Shown here: one piece after another, positions 51,981-60,743 of the stretch
How the letters are laid out: the number at the start of each line of letters is the position of its first letter
Position numbering within the stretch: the stretch's first letter is position 1
From: a marine actinobacterium MedAcidi-G2B
GTDB taxonomy: Bacteria > Actinomycetota > Acidimicrobiia > Acidimicrobiales > MedAcidi-G1
DNA length: 64,000 nucleotides
Direction of reading: 5' to 3'
Assembly: GCA_000817115.1 (NCBI GenBank)
Contig: JUEO01000001.1
Coordinates: 1 to 64,000, forward strand
Notes under the pieces: generated by a model
Database searches by the model: none
Told to the model about the DNA's origin: nothing
The model's input: the letters and a program-made list of their open reading frames with translations, nothing else
Translations under genes and position numbers: made by a program

Positions 51981-52877
51981 ATGAAGATCAGGGCCGCTAC
52001 TCGAGGCAGCTCCCTGGCTCTGTGGCAAACAAAGAAATCTATTTCTTTACTAGTCGACGCGTTCCCTGAATTAGAAGTTGAGACGGTTGTTGTAGAAACT
52101 ACAGGCGATCGAGATCGTGAAACACCACTAAATGAATTGGGAGGTCAAGGAATCTTTGTGAAAGAAGTGCAGATAGCGGTTCTTGAAGGAAGAGCAGATT
52201 TCGCAGTTCATTCTGCAAAAGACTTGCCAGCGCTATCACCTGCTGGACTGCAAATAATTGCATTTCCAGAGAGAGCAGATCCGAGAGATGCACTCATTGG
52301 GAATCGGTGGTTAGATCTTCCTCCAAAAGCACGTATTGCTACTGGTTCTATTCGCCGTCAAACTCATTTGAAATATTTACGACCGGACCTGTGTTTTGAG
52401 GAGTTACGAGGAAACATTGAGACACGGTTAAAGAAGGCAGAACAGTATGACGGAATAGTTATGGCCAAGGCAGCTTTGGACAGATTGAACTTGAAACCAC
52501 AAATTGTTGATGTATTACACCCATCGGTGCTTCTTCCTCAAGTAGGGCAAGGAGCACTCGCTATCGAATGTCGTGTAGATGAATCAGAAATTTCAGTACT
52601 CTTATCAGAAATCAATCATTTAGATACTTACCGTTCTGTAATGGCAGAAAGGGCATTTTTATCTGAACTAGGAACAGGCTGTGACCTCCCAATAGCAGCG
52701 CATGCCATTACTAAAGATGATGATGTTTTGTTAACTGCAGCACTTTCTTCATATGACGGGAAAACGCTGCTTCGGACTACAGAAACAGGTAAAGACGGTT
52801 TAGCTCTCGGGAAAAAAGTCGCACAGTCTCTGCTTGACATTCAAGACGGCAGACAACTCATGGAAAAAAATGAATAG
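51981..52877 (+). CDS. hemC: Porphobilinogen deaminase (hydroxymethylbilane synthase)
   Basis: Joins four porphobilinogens into hydroxymethylbilane. The N-terminus IRAATRGSSLALWQT, VKEVQIAVLEGRADFAVHSAKDLP, RIATGSIRRQTHL, GNIETRLKK and the cofactor cysteine segment ELGTGCDLPIAAHA are all in place. 298 residues. It begins 10 bp after hemA and overlaps hemD by 8 bp. Confidence 0.96.
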   Translation: MKIRAATRGSSLALWQTKKSISLLVDAFPELEVETVVVETTGDRDRETPLNELGGQGIFVKEVQIAVLEGRADFAVHSAKDLPALSPAGLQIIAFPERADPRDALIGNRWLDLPPKARIATGSIRRQTHLKYLRPDLCFEELRGNIETRLKKAEQYDGIVMAKAALDRLNLKPQIVDVLHPSVLLPQVGQGALAIECRVDESEISVLLSEINHLDTYRSVMAERAFLSELGTGCDLPIAAHAITKDDDVLLTAALSSYDGKTLLRTTETGKDGLALGKKVAQSLLDIQDGRQLMEKNE

Positions 52878-53607
52878 TTTTTTATCTGGGCGAACAGTGG
52901 TTGTAACACGTGCAACAGAACAAGCAAGAACTTTGTCTGAATACTTGACTAGAGAAGGGGCTACCGTAATAGAACTACCGATGGTAGAAATCCAAGATCC
53001 AGAAGATGGAGGAGCTGCTTTAGGAAAAGCGGTTCATGATCTTAAAAACTATGACTGGGTTGTAGTTACCTCTCCAAACGCAGCTAGTCGATTAATTGAA
53101 GTTCACGATAAGGTCGTTCCTCCTGTTCCTTTTGCGGTGATTGGAACTCAAACCGCTGAAGTTTTGGTAAAAGCTGGATACCAAGTAAAACTCATACCAA
53201 AGAAAGCAGTTGGCGAATCCCTCCTGTCTGAATTTACTCCACCCAAAAATGATGAAGCGAGAATACTTTTTATTCGTGCTGAAAAAGTTCGACCACTACT
53301 AGCGAATGGATTACGAAACCTTGGATGGAGAGTGGAAGAGGTAATTGCCTACAGAAACGTTCAACCACAAGTCGATGAAGAAAAATTGAAACAAGCCCAA
53401 GAAGCAGATGCAGTTATTTTCGCTTCAACTTCAGCCGTTGAGCGCTACACCGCATTGAATAAGGAATCGACTCCGAAAACAGCTTTGTGTATTGGGCCAA
53501 TTACGGCAAAAGCTGCGAGTGAAAACGGTTATAAAGACATTTATCAGGCTGACCCATACTCAGTAGAAGGACTTATATTGGCCGCGCGAGAGTGGGCAGC
53601 GAACTAA
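52870..53607 (+). CDS. hemD: Uroporphyrinogen-III synthase
   Basis: Cyclises hydroxymethylbilane with inversion of ring D. The family is divergent but recognisable: LSGRTVVVTRATEQARTLSEYLTREGATVIELPMVEI, WVVVTSPNAASRL, FAVIGTQTAEVL, ILFIRAEKVRPLL, DAVIFASTSAVERY and ALCIGPITAKAASENGY. The start ATG 52870 overlaps hemC by 8 bp, giving 245 residues. A TTG at 52834 is less likely. Confidence 0.93.
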   Translation: MNSFLSGRTVVVTRATEQARTLSEYLTREGATVIELPMVEIQDPEDGGAALGKAVHDLKNYDWVVVTSPNAASRLIEVHDKVVPPVPFAVIGTQTAEVLVKAGYQVKLIPKKAVGESLLSEFTPPKNDEARILFIRAEKVRPLLANGLRNLGWRVEEVIAYRNVQPQVDEEKLKQAQEADAVIFASTSAVERYTALNKESTPKTALCIGPITAKAASENGYKDIYQADPYSVEGLILAAREWAAN

Positions 53608-53626
53608 CTGCCTAGAATTATTTTCT

Positions 53627-54604
53627 ATGATAGAACGTCGTCCTCGCCGTTTACGTAGAACGGAAGCTCTTCGCCGACTTGTGGCTGAAACACAATTGTC
53701 GGTTAATGACTTAGTCGCGCCTCTATTTGTACGAGAAGGGATCACAGAACCCCAACCGGTCCATTCCTTACCAGGAGTTTTCCAGCACACCCGAAGCAGC
53801 CTTCTAGAAGAAGTAAAAAAACTCAGAGACAGAGAGATTCCAGGCCTCGTACTATTTGGGATTCCTGAGAAAAAAGACTCAACTGGTTCAGAAGCATGGA
53901 ATCCTGAAGGAATAGTTCAACAAGCGCTTGGTGACTTAAGAAACGAATTCGGCGATGAGATGGTTCTTATCGCCGATCTCTGTGTTGATGAATACACCGA
54001 TCATGGTCATTGTGGAATCGTAAAAAATAATGGAGCGGTGGATAATGATGCGACGCTGGAGTTATATCAAAATATAGCTATTGCTCAAGCAGAAGCTGGG
54101 GCACATGTGACCGCACCTTCAGGGATGATGGACGGCCAAGTGAAAGCAATACGTACCGCGCTAGATAGCAAGGGTTATGAGGACATTTCAATTCTCGCTT
54201 ATGCCGCGAAATATGCTTCAGCTCTTTATGGTCCATTTCGAGACGCAGTAGATGTAGAAATTGCTGATGGTGGAGACAGAAAGGGCTATCAGCAAGATCC
54301 ATCAAATAGTCGAGAAGCAGTTACGGAAGTCCTTCTTGATATTTCGGAAGGAGCAGACATGGTGATGGTGAAGCCCGCTCTTGCTTACCTTGACGTTATT
54401 TCACAAATCCGATCAGAAGTTAGTGTTCCTTTAGCCGCTTACCACGTGAGTGGAGAATACGCCATGGTAGAAGCAGCGGCAGCTAACGGATGGATAGATG
54501 GCGAAAGTGTTGGGATGGAACATCTTCTATCAATAAAAAGAGCCGGTGCTGATTTCATACTCACCTATTTAGCTTGTCGAGCTGCTGAAAATCTTCAAAA
54601 ATGA
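53627..54604 (+). CDS. hemB: Porphobilinogen synthase (delta-aminolevulinate dehydratase)
   Basis: Condenses two aminolevulinates to porphobilinogen. The Schiff-base lysines lie in YAAKYASALYGPFRDA and MVKPALAYLDV. The metal site reads DLCVDEYTDHGHCG: Cys119, Asp121 and Cys129. Zinc enzymes usually have three cysteines and the Mg-type have aspartates, so this is an intermediate pattern. 325 residues. Ends in an ATGA overlap with hemL. Confidence 0.96.
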   Translation: MIERRPRRLRRTEALRRLVAETQLSVNDLVAPLFVREGITEPQPVHSLPGVFQHTRSSLLEEVKKLRDREIPGLVLFGIPEKKDSTGSEAWNPEGIVQQALGDLRNEFGDEMVLIADLCVDEYTDHGHCGIVKNNGAVDNDATLELYQNIAIAQAEAGAHVTAPSGMMDGQVKAIRTALDSKGYEDISILAYAAKYASALYGPFRDAVDVEIADGGDRKGYQQDPSNSREAVTEVLLDISEGADMVMVKPALAYLDVISQIRSEVSVPLAAYHVSGEYAMVEAAAANGWIDGESVGMEHLLSIKRAGADFILTYLACRAAENLQK

Positions 54605-55860
54605 CATCAAATTCTGATTTATTTCTTCGTGCTAAACAAGTCATACCTGGTGGAGTAAATTCTCCAGTAAGAGCCTTTGGTTCAGTCGGTGGAACACCAT
54701 ATTTCGTTACACACGCTAAAGGTCCTTTCATTTACGACGCTGAAGAAAATTGTTATATCGACTATGTGCAGTCATACGGGCCAGGAATTTTAGGACATGC
54801 TCATCCAGCAGTTATAGAAGCAATCACAGAAGCTGCTGCTAAGGGAACTACTTTTGGAGCGCCGACTGAAGCGGAAATAAAGCTTGCAGAAATGGTTAGC
54901 GAAAGAATTCAAGGACTTGAACTTGTGAGATTTGTTTCCAGCGGCACAGAAGCAACAATGTCTGCTATCCGGCTTGCACGAGGGGCAACCGGAAGAAATC
55001 GAATATTGAAATTTGCTGGCTGTTATCACGGGCATTCTGATGCACTTCTTGCTGCTGGGGGAAGTGGAGTAGCAAACCAAGGGCTTAGTGGATGCGAAGG
55101 AGTGACACCAGGTGCAGTTGCTGACACAATTGTTGCTCCATATAACGTTGTGCCTGAAATTGATGAAACAGTCGCAGCAATCATTGTTGAACCAGTTGCT
55201 GCGAATATGGGCTTAGTGGCACCAAATCCAAGTTTTCTAAACGAACTTAGAAAAGTATGCGATCAGACTGGGGCACTACTCATCTTTGATGAAGTAATAA
55301 CTGGCTTCCGTCTCGCTTATGGAGGGGCTGCTGAATATTTTGGAGTCGCCCCTGATATTTGGTGCTTTGGAAAAGTAGTTGGTGGAGGACTGCCAGTTGG
55401 AGCGTTTGGTGCTCGAAGAGAAATAATGGAAAATCTTGCACCTCTAGGAGGGGTATATCAAGCGGGTACTCTCTCAGGGAACCCATTAGCCATGGCTGCT
55501 GGTCGTGCCACTTTAGAACTACTTAATCAGGAAGCACATACTCAATTGGCTACTACTGCCACTCGTTTGGCAGATGGACTTGATGAAGTGTTTTCCACTG
55601 CTGGATTTTCTGTTTCAGTACCTCGAGTTGGTTCATTGGTGGGGCTATTTTTCGGAGATCAAAACCCACCTACTAATTTTGATGAAGCTCAAAAGCTGGC
55701 TGAAAATGGAATATATTCAAAAGTCTTTCACGCTCTTCTTAAAAACGGAGTTGCTTTAGCCCCTGGACCGTATGAAGGGTTATTCCCAAGTCTCGTTCAT
55801 TCAGACCAGATTATTGACACAACACTCGAACGAGCAGCATCTGCTGTAGCTTCAATTTAA
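54601..55860 (+). CDS. hemL: Glutamate-1-semialdehyde 2,1-aminomutase
   Basis: Makes 5-aminolevulinate from the HemA product, using PLP. The PLP lysine sits in CFGKVVGGGLPVGAFG; other marks are VRFVSSGTEATMSAIRLARG, YHGHSDALL and IFDEVITGFRLA. 419 residues. It closes the hem run; the PLP comes from PdxH, also in this window. Confidence 0.97.
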   Translation: MTSNSDLFLRAKQVIPGGVNSPVRAFGSVGGTPYFVTHAKGPFIYDAEENCYIDYVQSYGPGILGHAHPAVIEAITEAAAKGTTFGAPTEAEIKLAEMVSERIQGLELVRFVSSGTEATMSAIRLARGATGRNRILKFAGCYHGHSDALLAAGGSGVANQGLSGCEGVTPGAVADTIVAPYNVVPEIDETVAAIIVEPVAANMGLVAPNPSFLNELRKVCDQTGALLIFDEVITGFRLAYGGAAEYFGVAPDIWCFGKVVGGGLPVGAFGARREIMENLAPLGGVYQAGTLSGNPLAMAAGRATLELLNQEAHTQLATTATRLADGLDEVFSTAGFSVSVPRVGSLVGLFFGDQNPPTNFDEAQKLAENGIYSKVFHALLKNGVALAPGPYEGLFPSLVHSDQIIDTTLERAASAVASI

Positions 55861-55867
55861 TTAAAGA

Positions 55868-57433
55868 TTAATCATTTCGCCAATGCATATAGCGGGTTAT
55901 AAGACTCTTAGTTGAACTGTCATGGTTTGACGAAACTTCTGAATTTTTTAACTCGCTAATTATTTTCAACGCCGATTTTTTACCATACTCAACTCCCCAT
56001 TGATCAAATGGGTTAATTCCCCAAACCACTCCTGTGGCAACTGTTCGATGTTCGTACAGGGCTATTAGCTGTCCAAGAATATTTGGAGAAAGTTCAGGAG
56101 CAAGAATTACAGTTGAAGGTCTGCTGCCTGGGAGGATCTCATATTCAGAAAACGAATCGGTATCTTCTTTGTGATCTTGTCCAAAAGCCAAAGTTTGTGC
56201 TTGTGCAATCAAATTGGCAATTATTTCGTCATTAGCTTTATCTGAAAGTCGAGCGAATCCGATTAGGTCTATTGGCATAGTTTCGGTGCCTTGGTGCAGC
56301 GCTTGGAAAAAAGAATGTTGAGCATCGGTTCCACTTGCACCCCATACAGCCATACCAGTTTCTATTTCAATGTTTTCTCCGGTTGATGAGATTGATTTAC
56401 CTAAACTTTCCATCATGAGCTGTTGCAGATATGAAGAAAATTCCCGTAATCGGTAGCTATAGGGCACGACAGCTAAAGAGTTAGCACCTAATACAGAGCG
56501 ATTCCATACATCTATAAGTCCTAAAAGTACGGGAACACTTTTATCATTTGCAAGAACATCCATATCAATTAGATGCATGCCCTGAAGCATTTCATCAAAA
56601 TGCTCATACCCGATTGAAAGCATTAATCCAAGAGAAACGGGCGAAGCGAGAGAGAACCGTCCTCCAATAGAACTAGAAAAAGAAAAGATATTTTCTGCTT
56701 CAATCCCAAAAGCCATGGCATTTTCTAGCGCAGAGGTGGCTGCAAACATTTGCGAAGAAAAATTACTTACGCCTCCTTCTAAAAACCAGTTCTGAGTACG
56801 ACGTGCCGCAGAAAGAGTCTCGAAAGTACTAAAAGTTTTTGAACAAACAATAACTATTGTTTGTTCGGGATCAAGTCCCATTAGTGCATCATCCAAATCA
56901 GCAACATCTAACCCCGATGACCACCGCACTTCTAATTCAGGATTTCCATAGTCTTTGAGTGCTTCAAAAGCCATAAATGAACCGAGATGCGATCCGCCTA
57001 TACCAAGGTTTACTACTGAGCAAATTTGTTTTCCTGAAGATCCAACCAAATGTCCATTCTTTAATTTTTCATGTAACTCTCTCATCCGCGCAAGATTCTT
57101 TTCCACCATTTCTGAGGGAAGAGGATTCCGCAAAGAGATATGTAACGCAGCTTCTTCTTCCGACAAATTAACAACATCGCCTTTTGACATGGAATGAAAG
57201 AAATCGTTCACACCTCGTTCTCGGGCCAACTGGAAAAGAAGTTCAGCAGTTTGAGCATCAATTGATTGTTTTGATACATCTACCCAAAGATCGCCACAAG
57301 AAAAACTTAGTTGGTCGCCTCTTTCAGGATTAGCATTAAATCTTTCAATTAAGGACAGATCAACATTATCTTCGTGATGTTGGAAGAGATTCTTCCATGC
57401 TTGAGAATTTGAAGATGTATTCACATCTTCCAT
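55868..57433 (-). CDS. pgi: Glucose-6-phosphate isomerase
   Basis: Interconverts glucose-6-phosphate and fructose-6-phosphate. Signatures are VVNLGIGGSHLGSFMAFEAL, IVCSKTFSTFETL, GGRFSLASPVSLGLMLSIG, GASGTDAQHSFFQALHQGTETMP and GINPFDQWGVEYGKKSA. 521 residues. Convergent with hemL, only 7 bp apart. Confidence 0.96.
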   Translation of the reverse strand: MEDVNTSSNSQAWKNLFQHHEDNVDLSLIERFNANPERGDQLSFSCGDLWVDVSKQSIDAQTAELLFQLARERGVNDFFHSMSKGDVVNLSEEEAALHISLRNPLPSEMVEKNLARMRELHEKLKNGHLVGSSGKQICSVVNLGIGGSHLGSFMAFEALKDYGNPELEVRWSSGLDVADLDDALMGLDPEQTIVIVCSKTFSTFETLSAARRTQNWFLEGGVSNFSSQMFAATSALENAMAFGIEAENIFSFSSSIGGRFSLASPVSLGLMLSIGYEHFDEMLQGMHLIDMDVLANDKSVPVLLGLIDVWNRSVLGANSLAVVPYSYRLREFSSYLQQLMMESLGKSISSTGENIEIETGMAVWGASGTDAQHSFFQALHQGTETMPIDLIGFARLSDKANDEIIANLIAQAQTLAFGQDHKEDTDSFSEYEILPGSRPSTVILAPELSPNILGQLIALYEHRTVATGVVWGINPFDQWGVEYGKKSALKIISELKNSEVSSNHDSSTKSLITRYMHWRND

Positions 57434-57473
57434 TCTTCCCTACTTATAAAGAATTTAGGCGTTATTTCACAAT

Positions 57474-58739
57474 TTAGTTGCGAACGAGTTTGTCGGGAGT
57501 GAGTCTTACAATGTTCGCAATTGCGCTATATGCAGTTTCAGCAAAACCTTTGTCTTCATCTCGCATGAGATTTGCCATTACTCGTAAGGCCCATTCCATT
57601 AGAGGTTTAGACCGCATACCAACGCGAGTTAATTCACGTATGAGTATTGGATTTCCGATGACTTTTCCAAATAAACTTGCTACTCGAAAATATAAGCCAA
57701 ATTCGTCTTCAAGCATTCCTGGATATCTGGTCAAAATCATTGGATCGTTATGGTTTACAGCACCTACAACAAGATTTGCAGCGAGTCTCCCAGTTTCGTA
57801 GGCGTAGTCAATTCCCTCCCCATTAAAAGGGTTAATAGATCCGGCAGCGTCACCGACTAGTAGCCAGTTTGGGCCACATTTCGGACCGACCGAACTGGCC
57901 ATGGGCAGTCGGCCTCCGGTCGGAGGAGCGACAGGAGTATCAGGATTGATTCCCCAATATTCAGGAAGTGAGTAAGCAAATTCTTCAAAAAGATGACTCG
58001 TATTAATTGACTTATAATCTCGAAATGTAGAGAGTAAACCAATCCCTACATTTATCGTTCCGTTACCAACTGGAAAGATCCAACCGTAACCTGGCATAGC
58101 ATTCCCATTGCGGTCTTGAATGTCCAAGGAACTTTCTATCCATGGGTCATCATGTAGTGGGCTTTCAAAATAACCACGAATGGCTATACCCATGGGCAAA
58201 CTTTTATCTCGGGAAGCACCGAGGGCTCTCCCAAATCTTGAGTTTGATCCATCAGCTATTACTACATAGCGAGCGTGTATTTCACGTTCAGATCCTGTTT
58301 CTTTATCGAGTACTACAGCACCCTCGATTGCCTGATTTTCGCCCTCTATCGGGCGTAGGGCTTCTACTCCTTGATGAAGAGATGCTCCAGCCGACACAGC
58401 ATTTTTGGCTACAAACTCATCTAAGTCACAGCGACGCACCACATAGCCATGCTGTGGGTAAATTGAGTGTTCAGGCCATGACATTTCTAGCGTCTTACCA
58501 TGAGCGATAGCTCTCAACCCATGAAAGCGATGGTATTCCTTGAGTTTGTCTTCAAGCCCCATTTCAATTAATTGATGAACGCCGCGTGGCGGTATGCCAT
58601 CACCACAAGTTTTCTCCCGTGGAAAAGTTTTTTTCTCAACAAATACAGTGTCAAGCCCAGCAGAAGCAGCCCAAAAGGCAGTTGCTGCTCCAGCAGGGCC
58701 TCCGCCGATGACTAGAAGATCGTGTACATGCTTAACCAT
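57474..58739 (-). CDS. Geranylgeranyl reductase family flavoprotein (menaquinone-reductase-like)
   Basis: 421 residues. FAD-binding starts at HDLLVIGGGPAGAATAFWAASAGLDTVFVEKKTFPREKTCGDGIPPRG, with GYGWIFPVGNGTINVGIGLL and WLLVGDAAGSINPFNGEGIDYAYETGRLAA later. Mycobacterial MenJ of this family saturates one isoprene unit of menaquinone. Its place next to the quinol-oxidising complex genes fits that role, but lipid reduction for membranes is also possible. Confidence 0.88.
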   Translation of the reverse strand: MVKHVHDLLVIGGGPAGAATAFWAASAGLDTVFVEKKTFPREKTCGDGIPPRGVHQLIEMGLEDKLKEYHRFHGLRAIAHGKTLEMSWPEHSIYPQHGYVVRRCDLDEFVAKNAVSAGASLHQGVEALRPIEGENQAIEGAVVLDKETGSEREIHARYVVIADGSNSRFGRALGASRDKSLPMGIAIRGYFESPLHDDPWIESSLDIQDRNGNAMPGYGWIFPVGNGTINVGIGLLSTFRDYKSINTSHLFEEFAYSLPEYWGINPDTPVAPPTGGRLPMASSVGPKCGPNWLLVGDAAGSINPFNGEGIDYAYETGRLAANLVVGAVNHNDPMILTRYPGMLEDEFGLYFRVASLFGKVIGNPILIRELTRVGMRSKPLMEWALRVMANLMRDEDKGFAETAYSAIANIVRLTPDKLVRN

Positions 58740-58785
58740 TAGAAAGACTCAACATTCATTGTTTTGCTTTATAGAGCGTAATCAT

Positions 58786-59526
58786 TTAGTCGCTGTAGTC
58801 CGCCACAGGACTCATCAAAGATTCCAAACTCTCAATTGTTGCAGACATTGGGTCGAAGTATTCAGGAAGCATTAATGAGCCATCTTCAATGGCATATTCA
58901 ATTGCTTCTGCAAGAGCGGTGTCTTCTTCCGAATCTGCATGATTAGAACGTTCATAGAGAACTACACCGATGAGTTCTTCCGCAGTTAATACATCACCCC
59001 AACCCGGCATGCCGCCTCCCACTACTCTTCCCGCAGCAGGGTCACCGTAGGTGTTACCCACGCCATACCCGTCAGACCCTTTTACAATCCAGTCATATTG
59101 GCTTTCCGCTGAAGGGAAAACTACCAACAACTCTCCATTATTTAAGGCTGGCCCACTTCCTCCTCCACCGTTTGCCCCATGACATGAAGCGCATCGAGCA
59201 GAGTAAATTTGTTCACCAACGGCAAGGAGTCCATATGTCTCTTCTGGTGGGCGTTCAAGGGTTCCAACATAAACGTACGCCCATAGCGGAAGGAATATAA
59301 GTGTGCTCGCTGCCCACCAAGGAATCTTTCTACGTTTATTAGCAGAAGAAACATAAGGAGCTTTAGGCTCTGGAGGAGCTTCAACTTGCGGAGTTTCTGA
59401 TTTTGCTTCAACAACTTCAGATCCGGATTTTACTGGCGTCTCTTCTTTTGCAGGTTCGGGAGAATCAGTTTTTTCTCCGCGTGCTGCTTTAGAACGCTTT
59501 AGAAGATGTTCGGGTATTTCAGTCAA
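58786..59526 (-). CDS. Membrane-anchored cytochrome c (MTEIPEHL-type N-terminus)
   Basis: 246 residues: a charged N-terminus MTEIPEHLLKRSKAAR, a Pro/Glu-rich linker, one membrane helix (IPWWAASTLIFLPLWAYVYVG), then class I cytochrome c with heme site CASCH (112-116) and the Met-ligand segment GGGMPGWGDVL. The TTG 59526 start is chosen because GGAGG lies 5 bases upstream and because the cytochrome b C-terminal subunit (61546) begins with nearly the same residues. It is divergent from the bc operon and probably its electron acceptor or partner. Confidence 0.9.
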   Translation of the reverse strand: MTEIPEHLLKRSKAARGEKTDSPEPAKEETPVKSGSEVVEAKSETPQVEAPPEPKAPYVSSANKRRKIPWWAASTLIFLPLWAYVYVGTLERPPEETYGLLAVGEQIYSARCASCHGANGGGGSGPALNNGELLVVFPSAESQYDWIVKGSDGYGVGNTYGDPAAGRVVGGGMPGWGDVLTAEELIGVVLYERSNHADSEEDTALAEAIEYAIEDGSLMLPEYFDPMSATIESLESLMSPVADYSD

Positions 59527-59779
59527 CGTGGCCTCCAAGGCAACGGATCTGGTTTGGAAACATTAATACTAAATACTCTCGGCAGGGTAGCGGCGGACTG
59601 AAGATAAATGGTGCAATAACTCATAGATTTGTAAAATTGATTTACATAAATTCTAATCAGAAAATTCTTTCTCTGGTATAGCCGGATCCATATTTTAAGT
59701 GCTAGAAAAAATATTGTAGGAACTTTAAAAGAAGCACACCGCGTTAACGATTGGTCGGTTACGCTGGTTGTTATAAACT

Positions 59780-59797
59780 TTGTGCAATATTTCACTA
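59780..59797. promoter_or_regulatory. Rex-operator-like site upstream of the bc operon
   Basis: TTGTGCAATATTTCACTA agrees with the Rex dyad TTGTGAA-n4-TTCACAA at 12 of 14 defined positions. It lies 35 bp before the first gene of the bc operon (59832), in the 305-bp divergent region shared with the cytochrome c gene. The rest of that region is AT-rich with no ORF seen. Confidence 0.5.
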
Positions 59798-59831
59798 AGT
59801 CCATCTACTGACTGAGGGAGCTGAAAATAAT

Positions 59832-60287
59832 ATGGTTGCGTTTGTCGTATCCATCATTGTTACCGCATTGTTGGCTCTCGGGATTAATTGGTATACAAAA
59901 CGCTGTCCAGCAGACAAAGTCTTTACTTGGGGCGAATCTATGCTTTTTGCTACCTACGTATTTTTCATCTTTTGGTGGATTTACGGAGTTGTTCCTCATC
60001 AATGGCTTGTTTGGGCAGACAGTGAACTTAACTGGCGCCCTGATCGATATATCACCGGACCAAAACTCTTTTGGACAGGCGAGCAAGGAGTAGTCGAGTG
60101 GGCATTACCTTTCACTACGACCTATCAACTGATTCGTGACTTCATCGCTGTCGGGATCTATATCGTGGCTTTAGGTGGAAATATAGCGATGTGGAGATCT
60201 TGGCAACAAAGAGGCCAAGAAAAGAACGAACCAGCACCAACCTCAGAATATGGAAGACCGTTAATTAAAGATGGAGTGGGATCATGA
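59832..60287 (+). CDS. Unrecognised membrane protein at the head of the bc operon
   Basis: 151 residues with three membrane helices (FVVSIIVTALLALGINWYT; SMLFATYVFFIFWWIYGVV; DFIAVGIYIVALGGNIAMW). A short loop with tryptophan-rich VVPHQWLVWADSELNWRP separates the second and third. I do not recognise the family. It overlaps the ferredoxin start by 4 bp (ATGA), so it is very likely part of the complex, perhaps anchoring the ferredoxin. GGGAG precedes ATG 59832. Confidence 0.65.
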   Translation: MVAFVVSIIVTALLALGINWYTKRCPADKVFTWGESMLFATYVFFIFWWIYGVVPHQWLVWADSELNWRPDRYITGPKLFWTGEQGVVEWALPFTTTYQLIRDFIAVGIYIVALGGNIAMWRSWQQRGQEKNEPAPTSEYGRPLIKDGVGS

Positions 60288-60700
60288 GCAGTGTCGATGC
60301 AAACCCAGACCACCCAAAGTTTATTGATGATTATGTTTTACGCGAAGTTGACGCGGATTGGTTACTCAAAGCAGTAAAACCTAAGCAATTTATTCACATT
60401 GACCAATCTGAATGCATTATGTGCGAAGGGTGTGTCGACATATGCCCATGGAAGTGCATTCACATGGTTAAGACTGAGGCAATTGCAGAGTCAATTGGGA
60501 CAGAAAAACCTGGTGATGATCCAAGCGACCATGTAATTTTTACTATTGATGATGATGCTTGTACACGATGTGCACTTTGTGTAGACCGTTGTCCAACAGG
60601 AGTTATTATTTTAGGTCGTGTTGGTGAACCTTCAGCCGAGGGAGATGCTCATCAACGCACAAATAGCCATGGATATGGCTATGGGATGAGACTGGCATAA
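60284..60700 (+). CDS. Two-cluster 4Fe-4S ferredoxin of the bc operon
   Basis: 138 residues. Two CX2CX2CX3C motifs: Cys44, 47, 50, 54 (CIMCEGCVDIC) and Cys93, 96, 99, 103 (CTRCALCVDRC). Each is followed by a proline in the usual way, and a further Cys58 lies after the first. A ferredoxin is not a normal bc1 or b6f subunit, yet its gene lies between the membrane protein and cytochrome b with tight spacing. It might feed or draw electrons at the quinone sites. Confidence 0.88.
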   Translation: MSSVDANPDHPKFIDDYVLREVDADWLLKAVKPKQFIHIDQSECIMCEGCVDICPWKCIHMVKTEAIAESIGTEKPGDDPSDHVIFTIDDDACTRCALCVDRCPTGVIILGRVGEPSAEGDAHQRTNSHGYGYGMRLA

Positions 60701-60743
60701 AGAAGAACTAAAAATTTATTAAGTGTAGGGAAAGAGTTAAAAG

